From JAKQHY01 sp034429475 (GTDB taxonomy: Bacteria > Chloroflexota > Anaerolineae > B4-G1 > SLSP01): 30,413 bases of DNA. Each line of letters opens with the position of its first letter. Position 1 is the first letter of the stretch. A program made the translations under genes and the position numbers. Of the stretch, positions 15,901-22,079 are shown piece by piece. Under the pieces are notes generated by a model, which saw only the letters and a list, made by a program, of their open reading frames with translations, was not told where the DNA came from and did not search any database. Location of the stretch: assembly GCA_034429475.1 (NCBI GenBank), contig DAOUGD010000072.1, forward strand, positions 1 to 30,413, written 5' to 3'.

Positions 15901-18296
15901 TTGCGCTCGACGCCGACCTGGACGCCTGCACTGCGCCGGGTTACGTTGGGGGAAGCAATGACGTGATGCAGGATGGCAGCTTTGAGGCCGGTTCGCCCAA
16001 CCCTTACTGGGGTGAAGGCGGCACGACCGGTTATTCGCCCATCTGTGACGCCAGTTGCTCTACGAGTGGTAACCCAATAGCAAACACCGGCGATTGGGCG
16101 GTCTGGTTTGGCGGTTGGAGCAGTAACAACACGCACTGGGTCACTCAGAGCGTCACCATTCCTGACTCACCGGCCACGCTCAGTTTCTGGCTGCATATGG
16201 AAGGTAATGCCAACGGCTTGCTGGATGTTAGTATAGATGGGACCACCATCGTAGACTTCACCCAGGCCGATGCACCCGACTATACGGACTATACCGAGGT
16301 TACGGTTGATGTGAGCGCCTACGCCGACGGAAATCCACACGTCCTGGATTTTACCGGTCAGGAAACAGGCACAACCGGAATAAGTTTCTTTGTGGATGAT
16401 GTGGTATTGGCTTATGCTACCCCATGCGTGGCCCCCACTGGCGGCCTGATCGTGGGAAACGTATACGATGCCAACACCGACGATGGCATCAATGGCGCAG
16501 CGGTGAGTGGGACTGGCGGTTCGACAACCACTGCTGCCACGCTGGACGACCCCGGCGTGGCCGATGGATTCTACACACTGTTTTCACCGGCCGGCTCGCA
16601 GGTCTTTACCGCAACCAAGCCCCCCTACACCCCGGCCTACACCACAACGACTATTACTGCGGGTGACGCCAAGCAGGTGAATTTCACCTTGTCTGCGCCA
16701 CTCTTGGACTATGAGCCGGAACCAGTGAGTGTGGAGCTATCCGGGAACCAGCAAACGGTTGAGACACTGACGTTCACCAATACAGGTACGGCTGACTTGA
16801 ATTGGAGTATAGTCGAGGCAGGTATTCCCGGCGGCGCCTATAGCAATGGCCCTCTGGTGACGCATCCCGGCGGCGGCGCCGGTGGGGCAGATGCCAGCGC
16901 CCTTCAGACGGGGCTGGGAATGGGCAGTAACGGTTTCGGCCACTCCCTCGCCGCCGATATGCGGGTGGCCGATGACTTTACCCTGGTAGGCGGGGCATAC
17001 ATTGACACCATCGTCTTCTACGCCTATCAGACAGGCTCACCTATAACCTCGACGATTGACCATGTCAACCTGCAGATTTGGCAAGGGCGGCCCGGCGACC
17101 CCGGCAGCACGGTTATCTGGGGCGACACAAGCACGAATCGGCTGGTCAGCACCACCTGGTCCAATATCTATCGCGTATCTGACACTACTCTCGATGGTAC
17201 TACCCGGCCCCTCATGGCCAATACCGTAGATGTGGGGCTTCTGCTCCCGCCCGGCACCTATTGGTTGGATTGGCAGACCGGCGGCACACTGGCTTCTGGG
17301 CCATGGGTTCCACCCATTACCATTCTTGGCCAGACCACAACAGGCAATGCGCGCCAGTGGGATGGCATTTGGAGTGACCTTGTGGATGTCGGGCCGCAGG
17401 GGCTTCCCTTCGTCCTCAATGGGCCGGCGGGCATACCCTGGTTGAGCGAATCCCCGGCGGCCGGTACGTTGGCGACAGGCCACGACCAGACTATCAACCT
17501 CACCTTTGATTCCACCGGTATGGCTGCGGGCATCCACACCAGCCTATTCGCCATCACCAGCAACGACCCACTCAATCCACACCCCTACCTGCCCGTCACC
17601 TTGACCGTTGAGGTAGCATGGGGCGTGGCGCTCACACCGGCCACTGCCGCGCAATCTGGCGATCCGGGGACGACAGTAACGTACACGCTGCGCGTTACCA
17701 ACACGGGCACCGTGATAGATACCTTCATCCTGTCCGCGGGCGGCACCGCCTGGACGCTGGGACTGCCCACGAGTGTAGGGCCGCTGGCCGTCGGAGAAGG
17801 CGCAGACATCCAGGTGATAGTCCGCATCCCCGCTGGCGCAAGCGCCGGCGAGAGCAACGTGCTCACGGTCACGGCCACATCGCAGGGAGACGAGAGCGAG
17901 ACTGCCAGCTCAATCCTGACGACAACGGCCAACGCCGTGCGGGGCGTCTCGCTCACGCCGCTGACCACGGAGCAGTCTGGCGATCCGGGGACAACGGTGA
18001 CGTACACGCTGCATATCACCAACACAGGCAATGGGGTAGACACCTTCACGTTGTCACAGGTCGGCGCTGCCTGGACTACCGATGTGCCCGCCAGTGCAGG
18101 CCCGTTGGCGATAGGAGAAGCCACCACCATCCAGGTGGTGGTTCATATCCCATCCAGCCCAGGTGCGGCGAGCGACGCAGTCACGATCACGGCCACGTCG
18201 CAGGGAGATGAGACCAAGACTGCCAGTTCAACGCTGACGACCTTGACGACAGCCATGCGGCATATCTACCTGCCTCTGGTGTGTAGACAATACTGA
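12966..18296 (+). CDS. Secreted M4 (thermolysin-like) metalloprotease with a large C-terminal multidomain region
   Basis: 1776 residues. A signal peptide spans 1-25 (cleavage near VQAAS). An FTP/PepSY-type propeptide covers about 40-265. The M4 catalytic domain covers about 270-590, with zinc ligands H370 and H374 (HEWGH), third ligand E394 in GALSETYSD (20 residues after H374, as in thermolysin), and active-site H483 in GGVHTNCGV. Later modules are a MAM-like jelly roll (about 618-814), two carboxypeptidase-regulatory-like beta units (817-985), a second jelly roll (992-1155), and a third regulatory unit. Next come an Ig-like/ASPM-type region (about 1245-1550) and two ~106-residue tandem repeats beginning SGDPGTTVTYTL (about 1552-1763). 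The protein ends in MRHIYLPLVCRQY. It is probably exported, self-processed, and held at or released from the cell surface. Confidence 0.9.
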   Translation: MKSLRWFNVLAVLAMLLSVLPVQAASKALPIEPVTRYEAEGGDDPLQRLLDDTGGTARVSLSRATGQANFVHLQTGSLPTFKMARLDDSAATERAFAFFREYGGAFGIRDAERELQLAGVSTDPYGMRHVEYVQMYEGVPVFASSLRAHFDKNGQLTAINGVFIPKVGVNPAAALSAEQAADIAIAHVEAPTSAASDATPAQKKGDSSVSAGLEARSTTLYVFRANLVRGIPGANHLAYEVEVTNGRDVREFVYVDAHTGAVIEQFTGTYNALYRRAFDTDENYPTTPFWTEGQTLPTGNTEANNVIYASGELYNVIGSLTGGAYLSWDGADAQMDNIFNTTTLDCPNAEWTGTYSHFCTDVTGDDTVAHEWGHAYTDGTHNLIYAWQAGALSETYSDIWGEVVDFLNGRGLDTGHVAFRTTGSCSMYITPPGPDNSYRWLSGEDDPGMGAIRDLWLPSCFGDPDRVSDANYYCGTGDQGGVHTNCGVTNHAFALLTDGGAFNGQTIAGIGITKTAHLYWRTQSVYQTPTTDFQDHANALVQSCQDLRGQPLRELSTTTTNTGFSTAVISQADCDELDKVIAAVEMNVQPTQCGFTPMLETPAPSLCGVLEDTNTILTQDWEAGLGTWITGTRAIANPATFDSLDWFVKASLPDGRAGQAVFAENDVNKGDCGADDESGVRYLESPTITVPAAAALRLAFDHWVATEADWDGGNVKISVNGGAWQLVPAEAYPFNAYPATLSSADDGNTNPMAGEEAFTGTDGGANSGSWGQSQVDLSGLAAAGDQIKLRFELGADGCNGSVGWYVDTVQLYQCVAAPAGVLNGAVSDGANPIYGAEIEAVTNPTFDATTDQTGWYSMTVLAGTYTVTASAFGHLAETATGVIVAEDLETTQDFVLTALPSAVLNGTVTDAATGWPLYASIDISSTAGQTTLWTDPENGAYSLVLPTGMTHTLTVNAWVDGYVPETVDVNISAATTHDFALDADLDACTAPGYVGGSNDVMQDGSFEAGSPNPYWGEGGTTGYSPICDASCSTSGNPIANTGDWAVWFGGWSSNNTHWVTQSVTIPDSPATLSFWLHMEGNANGLLDVSIDGTTIVDFTQADAPDYTDYTEVTVDVSAYADGNPHVLDFTGQETGTTGISFFVDDVVLAYATPCVAPTGGLIVGNVYDANTDDGINGAAVSGTGGSTTTAATLDDPGVADGFYTLFSPAGSQVFTATKPPYTPAYTTTTITAGDAKQVNFTLSAPLLDYEPEPVSVELSGNQQTVETLTFTNTGTADLNWSIVEAGIPGGAYSNGPLVTHPGGGAGGADASALQTGLGMGSNGFGHSLAADMRVADDFTLVGGAYIDTIVFYAYQTGSPITSTIDHVNLQIWQGRPGDPGSTVIWGDTSTNRLVSTTWSNIYRVSDTTLDGTTRPLMANTVDVGLLLPPGTYWLDWQTGGTLASGPWVPPITILGQTTTGNARQWDGIWSDLVDVGPQGLPFVLNGPAGIPWLSESPAAGTLATGHDQTINLTFDSTGMAAGIHTSLFAITSNDPLNPHPYLPVTLTVEVAWGVALTPATAAQSGDPGTTVTYTLRVTNTGTVIDTFILSAGGTAWTLGLPTSVGPLAVGEGADIQVIVRIPAGASAGESNVLTVTATSQGDESETASSILTTTANAVRGVSLTPLTTEQSGDPGTTVTYTLHITNTGNGVDTFTLSQVGAAWTTDVPASAGPLAIGEATTIQVVVHIPSSPGAASDAVTITATSQGDETKTASSTLTTLTTAMRHIYLPLVCRQY

Positions 18297-18353
18297 AATA
18301 GCTCGTGCGTCTACCCATTCACACAATGGCGGCCTAAAGGCTGGTAAGAGAGT

Positions 18354-18392
18354 GATTTTTCGTTGCCGCGCAGAGCGCGGCAACGAAAAATC
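18354..18392 (+). terminator. 18-bp hairpin terminator after the M4 protease
   Basis: A perfect 18-bp stem, GATTTTTCGTTGCCGCGC with its exact complement, has a 3-nt loop and is followed by GCCTTTTA. It is preceded by AGAGT; the same AGAGTGATTTTT flank and AAAAATC end occur in the hairpin at 20047-20085. The A/T-symmetric arms should let it work in both directions. Confidence 0.75.
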
Positions 18393-18402
18393 GCCTTTTA
18401 AT

Positions 18403-18430
18403 TTGACAATTCCCCCGAATCAAGTATCAT
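18403..18430 (+). promoter_or_regulatory. Promoter of the aromatic amino acid operon
   Basis: A perfect TTGACA (18403-18408) is followed after 16 nt by TATCAT (18425-18430), five of six matches to the -10 consensus. Transcription would start near 18437, just upstream of the leader ORF and directly after the previous terminator. Confidence 0.75.
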
Positions 18431-18475
18431 TTGAGCCATCTGATGAATGACAGCCTAAACCAAGTCAAAAGTCAC

Positions 18476-18562
18476 ATGAACTCTCAAATCTGGTTCGCCT
18501 ATTATTACTTTTATTTTAGCTGCCCCCCAGCGGGTCGGCTCCTTCGCGTTGCGAGAGGGTAA
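18476..18562 (+). CDS. Aromatic-rich leader peptide of the aro operon
   Basis: A 28-codon ORF too short for routine calling. Residues 6-14 read WFAYYYFYF: one Trp, three Phe and four Tyr codons in a run of nine (18491-18517). The rest is SCPPAGRLLRVARG, stop TAA at 18560-18562. An in-frame ATG at 18443 would give 39 codons but sits about 6 nt from the predicted transcript start. Neither start has a strong ribosome site. The aromatic run is the amino-acid sensor of an attenuator: when charged tRNA-Phe, Tyr or Trp is scarce, the ribosome should stall here. It is followed by a terminator, and the genes beyond make Phe and Tyr. The function follows from the well-known pheL/trpL-type logic; this locus itself is inferred. 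Confidence 0.8.
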   Translation: MNSQIWFAYYYFYFSCPPAGRLLRVARG

Positions 18563-18615
18563 AAGTAAGACAGGCAGAACCCCAAAAGCAAACCGAAGCC
18601 GTGGAGCGACCCGCT
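18529..18615 (+). promoter_or_regulatory. Antiterminator pairing of the aro attenuator
   Basis: AGCGGGTCG (18529-18537), inside the leader ORF just after the aromatic codons, is the exact reverse complement of CGACCCGCT (18607-18615) in the terminator. With one bulged G (18538), CTCC (18539-18542) extends the pairing to GGAG (18603-18606), about 13 bp in all. Forming it destroys the terminator. Competing small hairpins can form at 18522-18539 and 18541-18558 when no ribosome is stalled over the aromatic codons. Confidence 0.75.
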
Positions 18616-18634
18616 CCACGGCTTTTTTGTTTTT
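18597..18634 (+). terminator. Attenuator terminator of the aro operon
   Basis: A 12-bp perfect stem (AGCCGTGGAGCG, 18597-18608; complement 18612-18623) with an ACC loop is followed by TTTTTTGTTTTT. It lies 35 nt after the leader stop and about 115 nt before aroH, so it stops transcription unless the alternative pairing forms. Confidence 0.85.
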
Positions 18635-18637
18635 GAA

Positions 18638-18731
18638 AAAGGTAATGGGAAATGGGAAATCAGAAATGGGTGAATGGGGATTAGGGATTGGGCGTCATTG
18701 TTTTTTCTCTGTGAACTCTGTGTTCTCTGTG
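18638..18731. repeat. Low-complexity tracts before aroH
   Basis: Two kinds of tract are present. A G/A-rich stretch at about 18641-18690 has repeated AATGGGAAAT-like units. Three CTCTGTG heptamers follow at 18707, 18716 and 18725, each starting nine bases after the last. Both types look like widespread intergenic filler repeats. The aroH ribosome site follows directly. Confidence 0.6.
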
Positions 18732-18750
18732 GCAAAGAAAGGAGGTAACT

Positions 18751-19119
18751 ATGCCGTGTCGGGGGATTCGAGGGGCGATCACTGTGGAAGTTAACGAGCG
18801 TGGGGCGCTGTTGGCGGCGACGCGCCAATTGTTAACGCGCATCGTTGCTGCGAATGACATTGCCGTGGCAGACATTGCCAGCGTCATCTTCTCCGTCACG
18901 CCGGATCTGAATGCGGTCTGTCCGGCGGCGGCGGCCCGCGAGATGGGCTGGACGGCCACGCCGCTGTTCTGCGTGCAGGAGATGGTCGTCCCCGGCAGCC
19001 TGCCGCGCTGCATCCGCGTGTTGATGCATTGGAACACGGACCGCGCGCAAGCGGACGTCCATCACGTTTACCTGGGCGAGGCGCGAGCACTGCGGCCAGA
19101 CCTGACGAATAGCGAATAG
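18751..19119 (+). CDS. aroH: Chorismate mutase, AroH class
   Basis: Converts chorismate to prephenate, the common precursor of Phe and Tyr. The 122-residue trimeric AroH fold is recognisable from RGIRGAITVE at the start. Residues matching the Bacillus enzyme are R7, C74, E77, R89, Y107 and R115, offset by at most one. The start follows AAAGGAGG. The last codons and the stop lie in the GAATTACGAA-type repeat, so the C-terminal TNSE is probably repeat-derived. It is the first structural gene after the attenuator. Confidence 0.92.
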   Translation: MPCRGIRGAITVEVNERGALLAATRQLLTRIVAANDIAVADIASVIFSVTPDLNAVCPAAAAREMGWTATPLFCVQEMVVPGSLPRCIRVLMHWNTDRAQADVHHVYLGEARALRPDLTNSE

Positions 19120-19175
19120 CGAATTACGAATTGCGAATCGCAAGTCGCTATTCGTAATTCGCTGACTCGCTGATT
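19107..19175. repeat. GAATTACGAA inverted repeat between aroH and pheA
   Basis: GCGAATTACGAA (19119-19130) pairs perfectly with TTCGTAATTCGC (19151-19162). Reduced GCGAAT units surround it. The repeat begins inside the last codons of aroH. A related copy follows aroF. Confidence 0.8.
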
Positions 19176-19201
19176 CACAATCTATGAGGGAGGGGGGATT
19201 T

Positions 19202-20041
19202 ATGAAAAAAGTAGCTTTCCAGGGCGTCGCAGGGGCGTATTCGGAAGAGGCGGTGCGGCAGTATTTTGGGGCGGAGGTGAAGTCGGCGCCGTGCCGCGCG
19301 TTTGAGGAGATGTTCGTGATGGTGGAAAACGGCGAGGTGGATTACGCGTTGCTGCCGGTGGAGAATGCCGCCGCCGGGTCGGTGGCTGGGGCTTACGAGC
19401 TGCTGTTGGAGCGCGACCTGCGCATCAACGCCGAGGTCATCCTGCACGTCCACCACATGCTGATGGCCGCGCCGGGGACGAAACGGGAGGAAATCAAGCG
19501 CGTGCGCTCCCATCCCCAGGCGTTGGCGCAGTGCCAGCGGTACTTCAACCGCTACGGGCTAACCGCCGAACCGTCCTTCGACACCGCTGGCGCCGCGCGC
19601 GACCTGGCGGCTACTCCCGAACCGGGCGTCGCCGTCGTTGCCAGTGCGCTGGCGGCGGAATTGTACGGGCTGGAGATTTTGGAGCGCAACGTCGAGGACT
19701 ACCGCTTCAACTACACGCGCTTCTTCCTGATGGGGCTGGACGATCCGCCCCGCGCGCAGCGTCCGAAGACGTCCGTCGTCTTCTCCACCCGCCACCGGCC
19801 CGGCGCGCTTTACAAGTGCATGTCGGAATTTGCGTCGCGGGGCATCAATCTCACCAAAATCGAATCGCGCCCGCGCCTCAACCAGCCCTGGCGCTACACG
19901 TTTTACGTAGACTTCGAGGGCCATTGCCAGGATGTCCCTTGCGAAGCGGCCTTGATGGGACTGCTGCGGTACTCATCTTTCGTCAAACTACTTGGGTCAT
20001 ATCCGGCGGCCACCACGCCAATCGTGGATGAAAGTGCTTAA
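19202..20041 (+). CDS. pheA: Prephenate dehydratase with ACT domain
   Basis: Converts prephenate to phenylpyruvate for Phe synthesis. 279 residues. The catalytic part begins KVAFQGVAGAYSEEA, with LLPVENAAAGSV near 60-70 and the signature NYTRFFLMG near 172-180. The C-terminal ACT domain (about 193-265) has the Phe-binding GALYKCMSEFASRGINLTKI and ESRPR motifs, so allosteric inhibition by Phe is expected. No chorismate mutase domain is fused; that activity is AroH next door. The start at 19202 is chosen because GGGAGGGGGG lies just upstream; the in-frame ATG at 19184 has no ribosome site. Confidence 0.93.
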   Translation: MKKVAFQGVAGAYSEEAVRQYFGAEVKSAPCRAFEEMFVMVENGEVDYALLPVENAAAGSVAGAYELLLERDLRINAEVILHVHHMLMAAPGTKREEIKRVRSHPQALAQCQRYFNRYGLTAEPSFDTAGAARDLAATPEPGVAVVASALAAELYGLEILERNVEDYRFNYTRFFLMGLDDPPRAQRPKTSVVFSTRHRPGALYKCMSEFASRGINLTKIESRPRLNQPWRYTFYVDFEGHCQDVPCEAALMGLLRYSSFVKLLGSYPAATTPIVDESA

Positions 20042-20046
20042 AGAGT

Positions 20047-20085
20047 GATTTTTTCACGCGCGGCTTCGCCGCGCGTGAAAAAATC
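20047..20085 (+). terminator. Long hairpin between pheA and aroF
   Basis: A 17-bp perfect stem (GATTTTTTCACGCGCGG and complement, plus a closing C-G pair) has a TTC loop and is followed by TTTTG. It shares the AGAGTGATTTTT flank with the hairpin after the M4 protease. It lies 5 nt after the pheA stop, inside the operon, so it is either a partial terminator or an mRNA-processing structure. Confidence 0.6.
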
Positions 20086-20124
20086 TTTTGTTTATAAGGA
20101 AAAACAACTATGGGAGGAGAAACA

Positions 20125-21138
20125 ATGATTATCATTATGAGTCACGGCGCGACCACGGCGCAAATTGCCAATGTAACGGCCCGCATCGAGCAGATGGGGT
20201 GTCAGGCGCACCTTTCACAGGGGGAGGAGCGCACGATCATCGGCGTGATCGGCAACGGGCGGCCGATTGACCGCGATCAGATAGAGCGGATGTCCGGCGT
20301 GGAGCGGACGGTATCGGTGCTGCGGCCCTTCAAGCTCGCCAGCCGCGAATTTCACCCGCAAGACACGGTGGTTCCCATCAACGGCGTCTCGGTGGGCGGG
20401 AAGCAAATCATTATGATGGCCGGCCCCTGCGCGGTGGAGAGCCGCGATCAATTGCTGGAGACGGCGCACGCGGTGAAAGAAGCCGGGGCGCATGTGCTGC
20501 GCGGCGGCGCCTTCAAACCGCGCAGCTCGCCGTACAGCTTCCAGGGTATGGGTGAAGAGGGTCTGCGGATTATGGCCGAAGCGCGCCAGATCACCGGTCT
20601 GCCCATCATCACCGAAGTGATGTCGCCAGAGCAGGTGCCGCTGGTGACGACCTACGCCGACATCCTGCAAATCGGAACGCGCAACATGCAGAACTTCGCG
20701 CTGCTGCACGCGGTGGGCGAATCGCAGCGCCCGGTGATGCTCAAGCGCGGCATGATGTCCACAATGGAGGAGTTGCTGATGGCGGCGGAGTACATCCTTT
20801 CGCACGGCAACCACCGGGTGATGCTGTGCGAGCGCGGCATCCGCACCTTCGAGAATTACACGCGCAACACCCTCGACCTGAGCGCGGTGCCGATGCTCAA
20901 GCAACTCAGCCACCTGCCCGTCATCGTGGATCCGAGCCACGGCACCGGCAAGTGGGAACTGGTGGAGCCGATGTCCCGCGCCGCCGTCGCCGCCGGGGCC
21001 GACGGCCTCATCATCGAAGTCCACCCGCGTCCCGAAGAAGCCACCTCCGACGGCGGCCAATCGCTCAAGCCCAAACGCTTTGCCGCGCTGATGGAATCGC
21101 TCAAGCTGATTGCCCAGGCCGTGGGGCGGACGATATGA
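20125..21138 (+). CDS. aroF: 3-deoxy-7-phosphoheptulonate (DAHP) synthase, type I-beta
   Basis: First step of the shikimate pathway: PEP plus erythrose-4-phosphate gives DAHP. 337 residues. An N-terminal ferredoxin-like regulatory domain spans about 1-75 and the TIM barrel about 80-337. With the start at 20125 the metal ligands fall at C102 (GPCAVES), H272 (DPSHGTG), E298 (IIEVHP) and D309 (TSDGGQS), the same numbers as in the Thermotoga maritima enzyme. That fixes this start over ATG 20110; GGGAGGAG precedes it. The regulatory domain predicts feedback inhibition by Phe/Tyr, a second control layer beside the attenuator. Confidence 0.94.
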   Translation: MIIIMSHGATTAQIANVTARIEQMGCQAHLSQGEERTIIGVIGNGRPIDRDQIERMSGVERTVSVLRPFKLASREFHPQDTVVPINGVSVGGKQIIMMAGPCAVESRDQLLETAHAVKEAGAHVLRGGAFKPRSSPYSFQGMGEEGLRIMAEARQITGLPIITEVMSPEQVPLVTTYADILQIGTRNMQNFALLHAVGESQRPVMLKRGMMSTMEELLMAAEYILSHGNHRVMLCERGIRTFENYTRNTLDLSAVPMLKQLSHLPVIVDPSHGTGKWELVEPMSRAAVAAGADGLIIEVHPRPEEATSDGGQSLKPKRFAALMESLKLIAQAVGRTI

Positions 21139-21195
21139 ATAGCGAATTACGAATAGCGAGTCGTAATTCGTAATTCGTAATTCGTAATTCGCAAT
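21139..21195. repeat. TAATTCG tandem/inverted repeat between aroF and tyrA
   Basis: GAATTACGAA (21143-21152) is followed by four tandem 7-bp TAATTCG units (about 21164-21191) able to pair with it. It is the same family as the copy at 19107-19175 and begins directly after the aroF stop codon. Confidence 0.8.
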
Positions 21196-21215
21196 TCCAG
21201 AAGGAGATGGAACGA

Positions 21216-22079
21216 ATGAAGCAACTGATGGATTCGACCGTCGCCGTCGTCGGCCTGGGGCTGATGGGGGCGTCGTTGGGGGGCGCGTTGCGCGGGAAGT
21301 GCGCGCGCGTGATCGGCGTGGCGCGGCGGGCGGATGTGGTCGAGACGGCGCTGGCGCGCGGGTTCGTGGACGAGGGGACGACCGACCTGATTGCGGGTGT
21401 GCGCGAGGCGGACGTGGTCGTGCTTTCGACGCCGGTGCGCGTGATTGTGCAGCAGTTGGCCGAAATCGCGCCGCACCTGCGCCCTACCTGCGTTGTGATG
21501 GACTTAGGCAGCACGAAAACCGAGATCGTCGCGGCGATGGAGCGCCTGCTGCCCGCGCATATCCAGCCGCTTGGCGCGCACCCGATGTGCGGCAAGGAAA
21601 CGTCCGGCATCGAAGTGGCCGAAATCACGCTGTACCAGGGACGCACGTTCATCCTCACGCCGTTGGCGCGCACCACGCCAGAGACGCTCGCGCTGGGCGT
21701 CGCCCTGGCCGAGGCCGTCGGCGCGAAGCCGCTGGTGCTGGAGGCCGACCGGCAGGATTACCTCGTCGGCACGGTCAGCCATTTGCCGTACCTGCTGGCC
21801 TGCGCGCTCGTCGCCACGGCGGACGCAACCACTTCCAAAGACCCGGCGGTGTGGAAAATCGTCGCGGGCGGCTTCCGCGACACCTCGCGCGTGGCCGGCA
21901 GCGACGTACAGATGATGCTCGACATCCTGATGACGAATCAAGCGCACGTACTGGACGCCGTGAAAGTGTTCGATCAACAGTTGCAAGCTCTGGCGCGGAT
22001 GGTCGAGGCGGGGGATGAAGCCGGCCTGCGCGCCGTCCTGACCGCCATCCGCAATACGCGCAAGGAGATGTTCCCATGA
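21216..22079 (+). CDS. tyrA: Prephenate dehydrogenase
   Basis: NAD(P)-dependent oxidative decarboxylation of prephenate to 4-hydroxyphenylpyruvate, for Tyr synthesis. 287 residues. The Rossmann motif GLGLMGASLGGAL lies near 13-25, the conserved GAHPMCGKETSG near 122-133, and a helical dimerisation domain follows (SHLPYLLACAL and beyond). No ACT or chorismate mutase domain is fused. ATG 21216 is preferred over ATG 21207 because AAGGAG ends 9 nt before it and abuts the other. The last four bases overlap the aroA start (ATGA). Confidence 0.92.
   Translation: MKQLMDSTVAVVGLGLMGASLGGALRGKCARVIGVARRADVVETALARGFVDEGTTDLIAGVREADVVVLSTPVRVIVQQLAEIAPHLRPTCVVMDLGSTKTEIVAAMERLLPAHIQPLGAHPMCGKETSGIEVAEITLYQGRTFILTPLARTTPETLALGVALAEAVGAKPLVLEADRQDYLVGTVSHLPYLLACALVATADATTSKDPAVWKIVAGGFRDTSRVAGSDVQMMLDILMTNQAHVLDAVKVFDQQLQALARMVEAGDEAGLRAVLTAIRNTRKEMFP

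Noticed and set aside
18443..18750. T-box riboswitch upstream of aroH
   Set aside because: No T-box core motif or specifier stem is visible; the aromatic leader ORF explains the terminator better.
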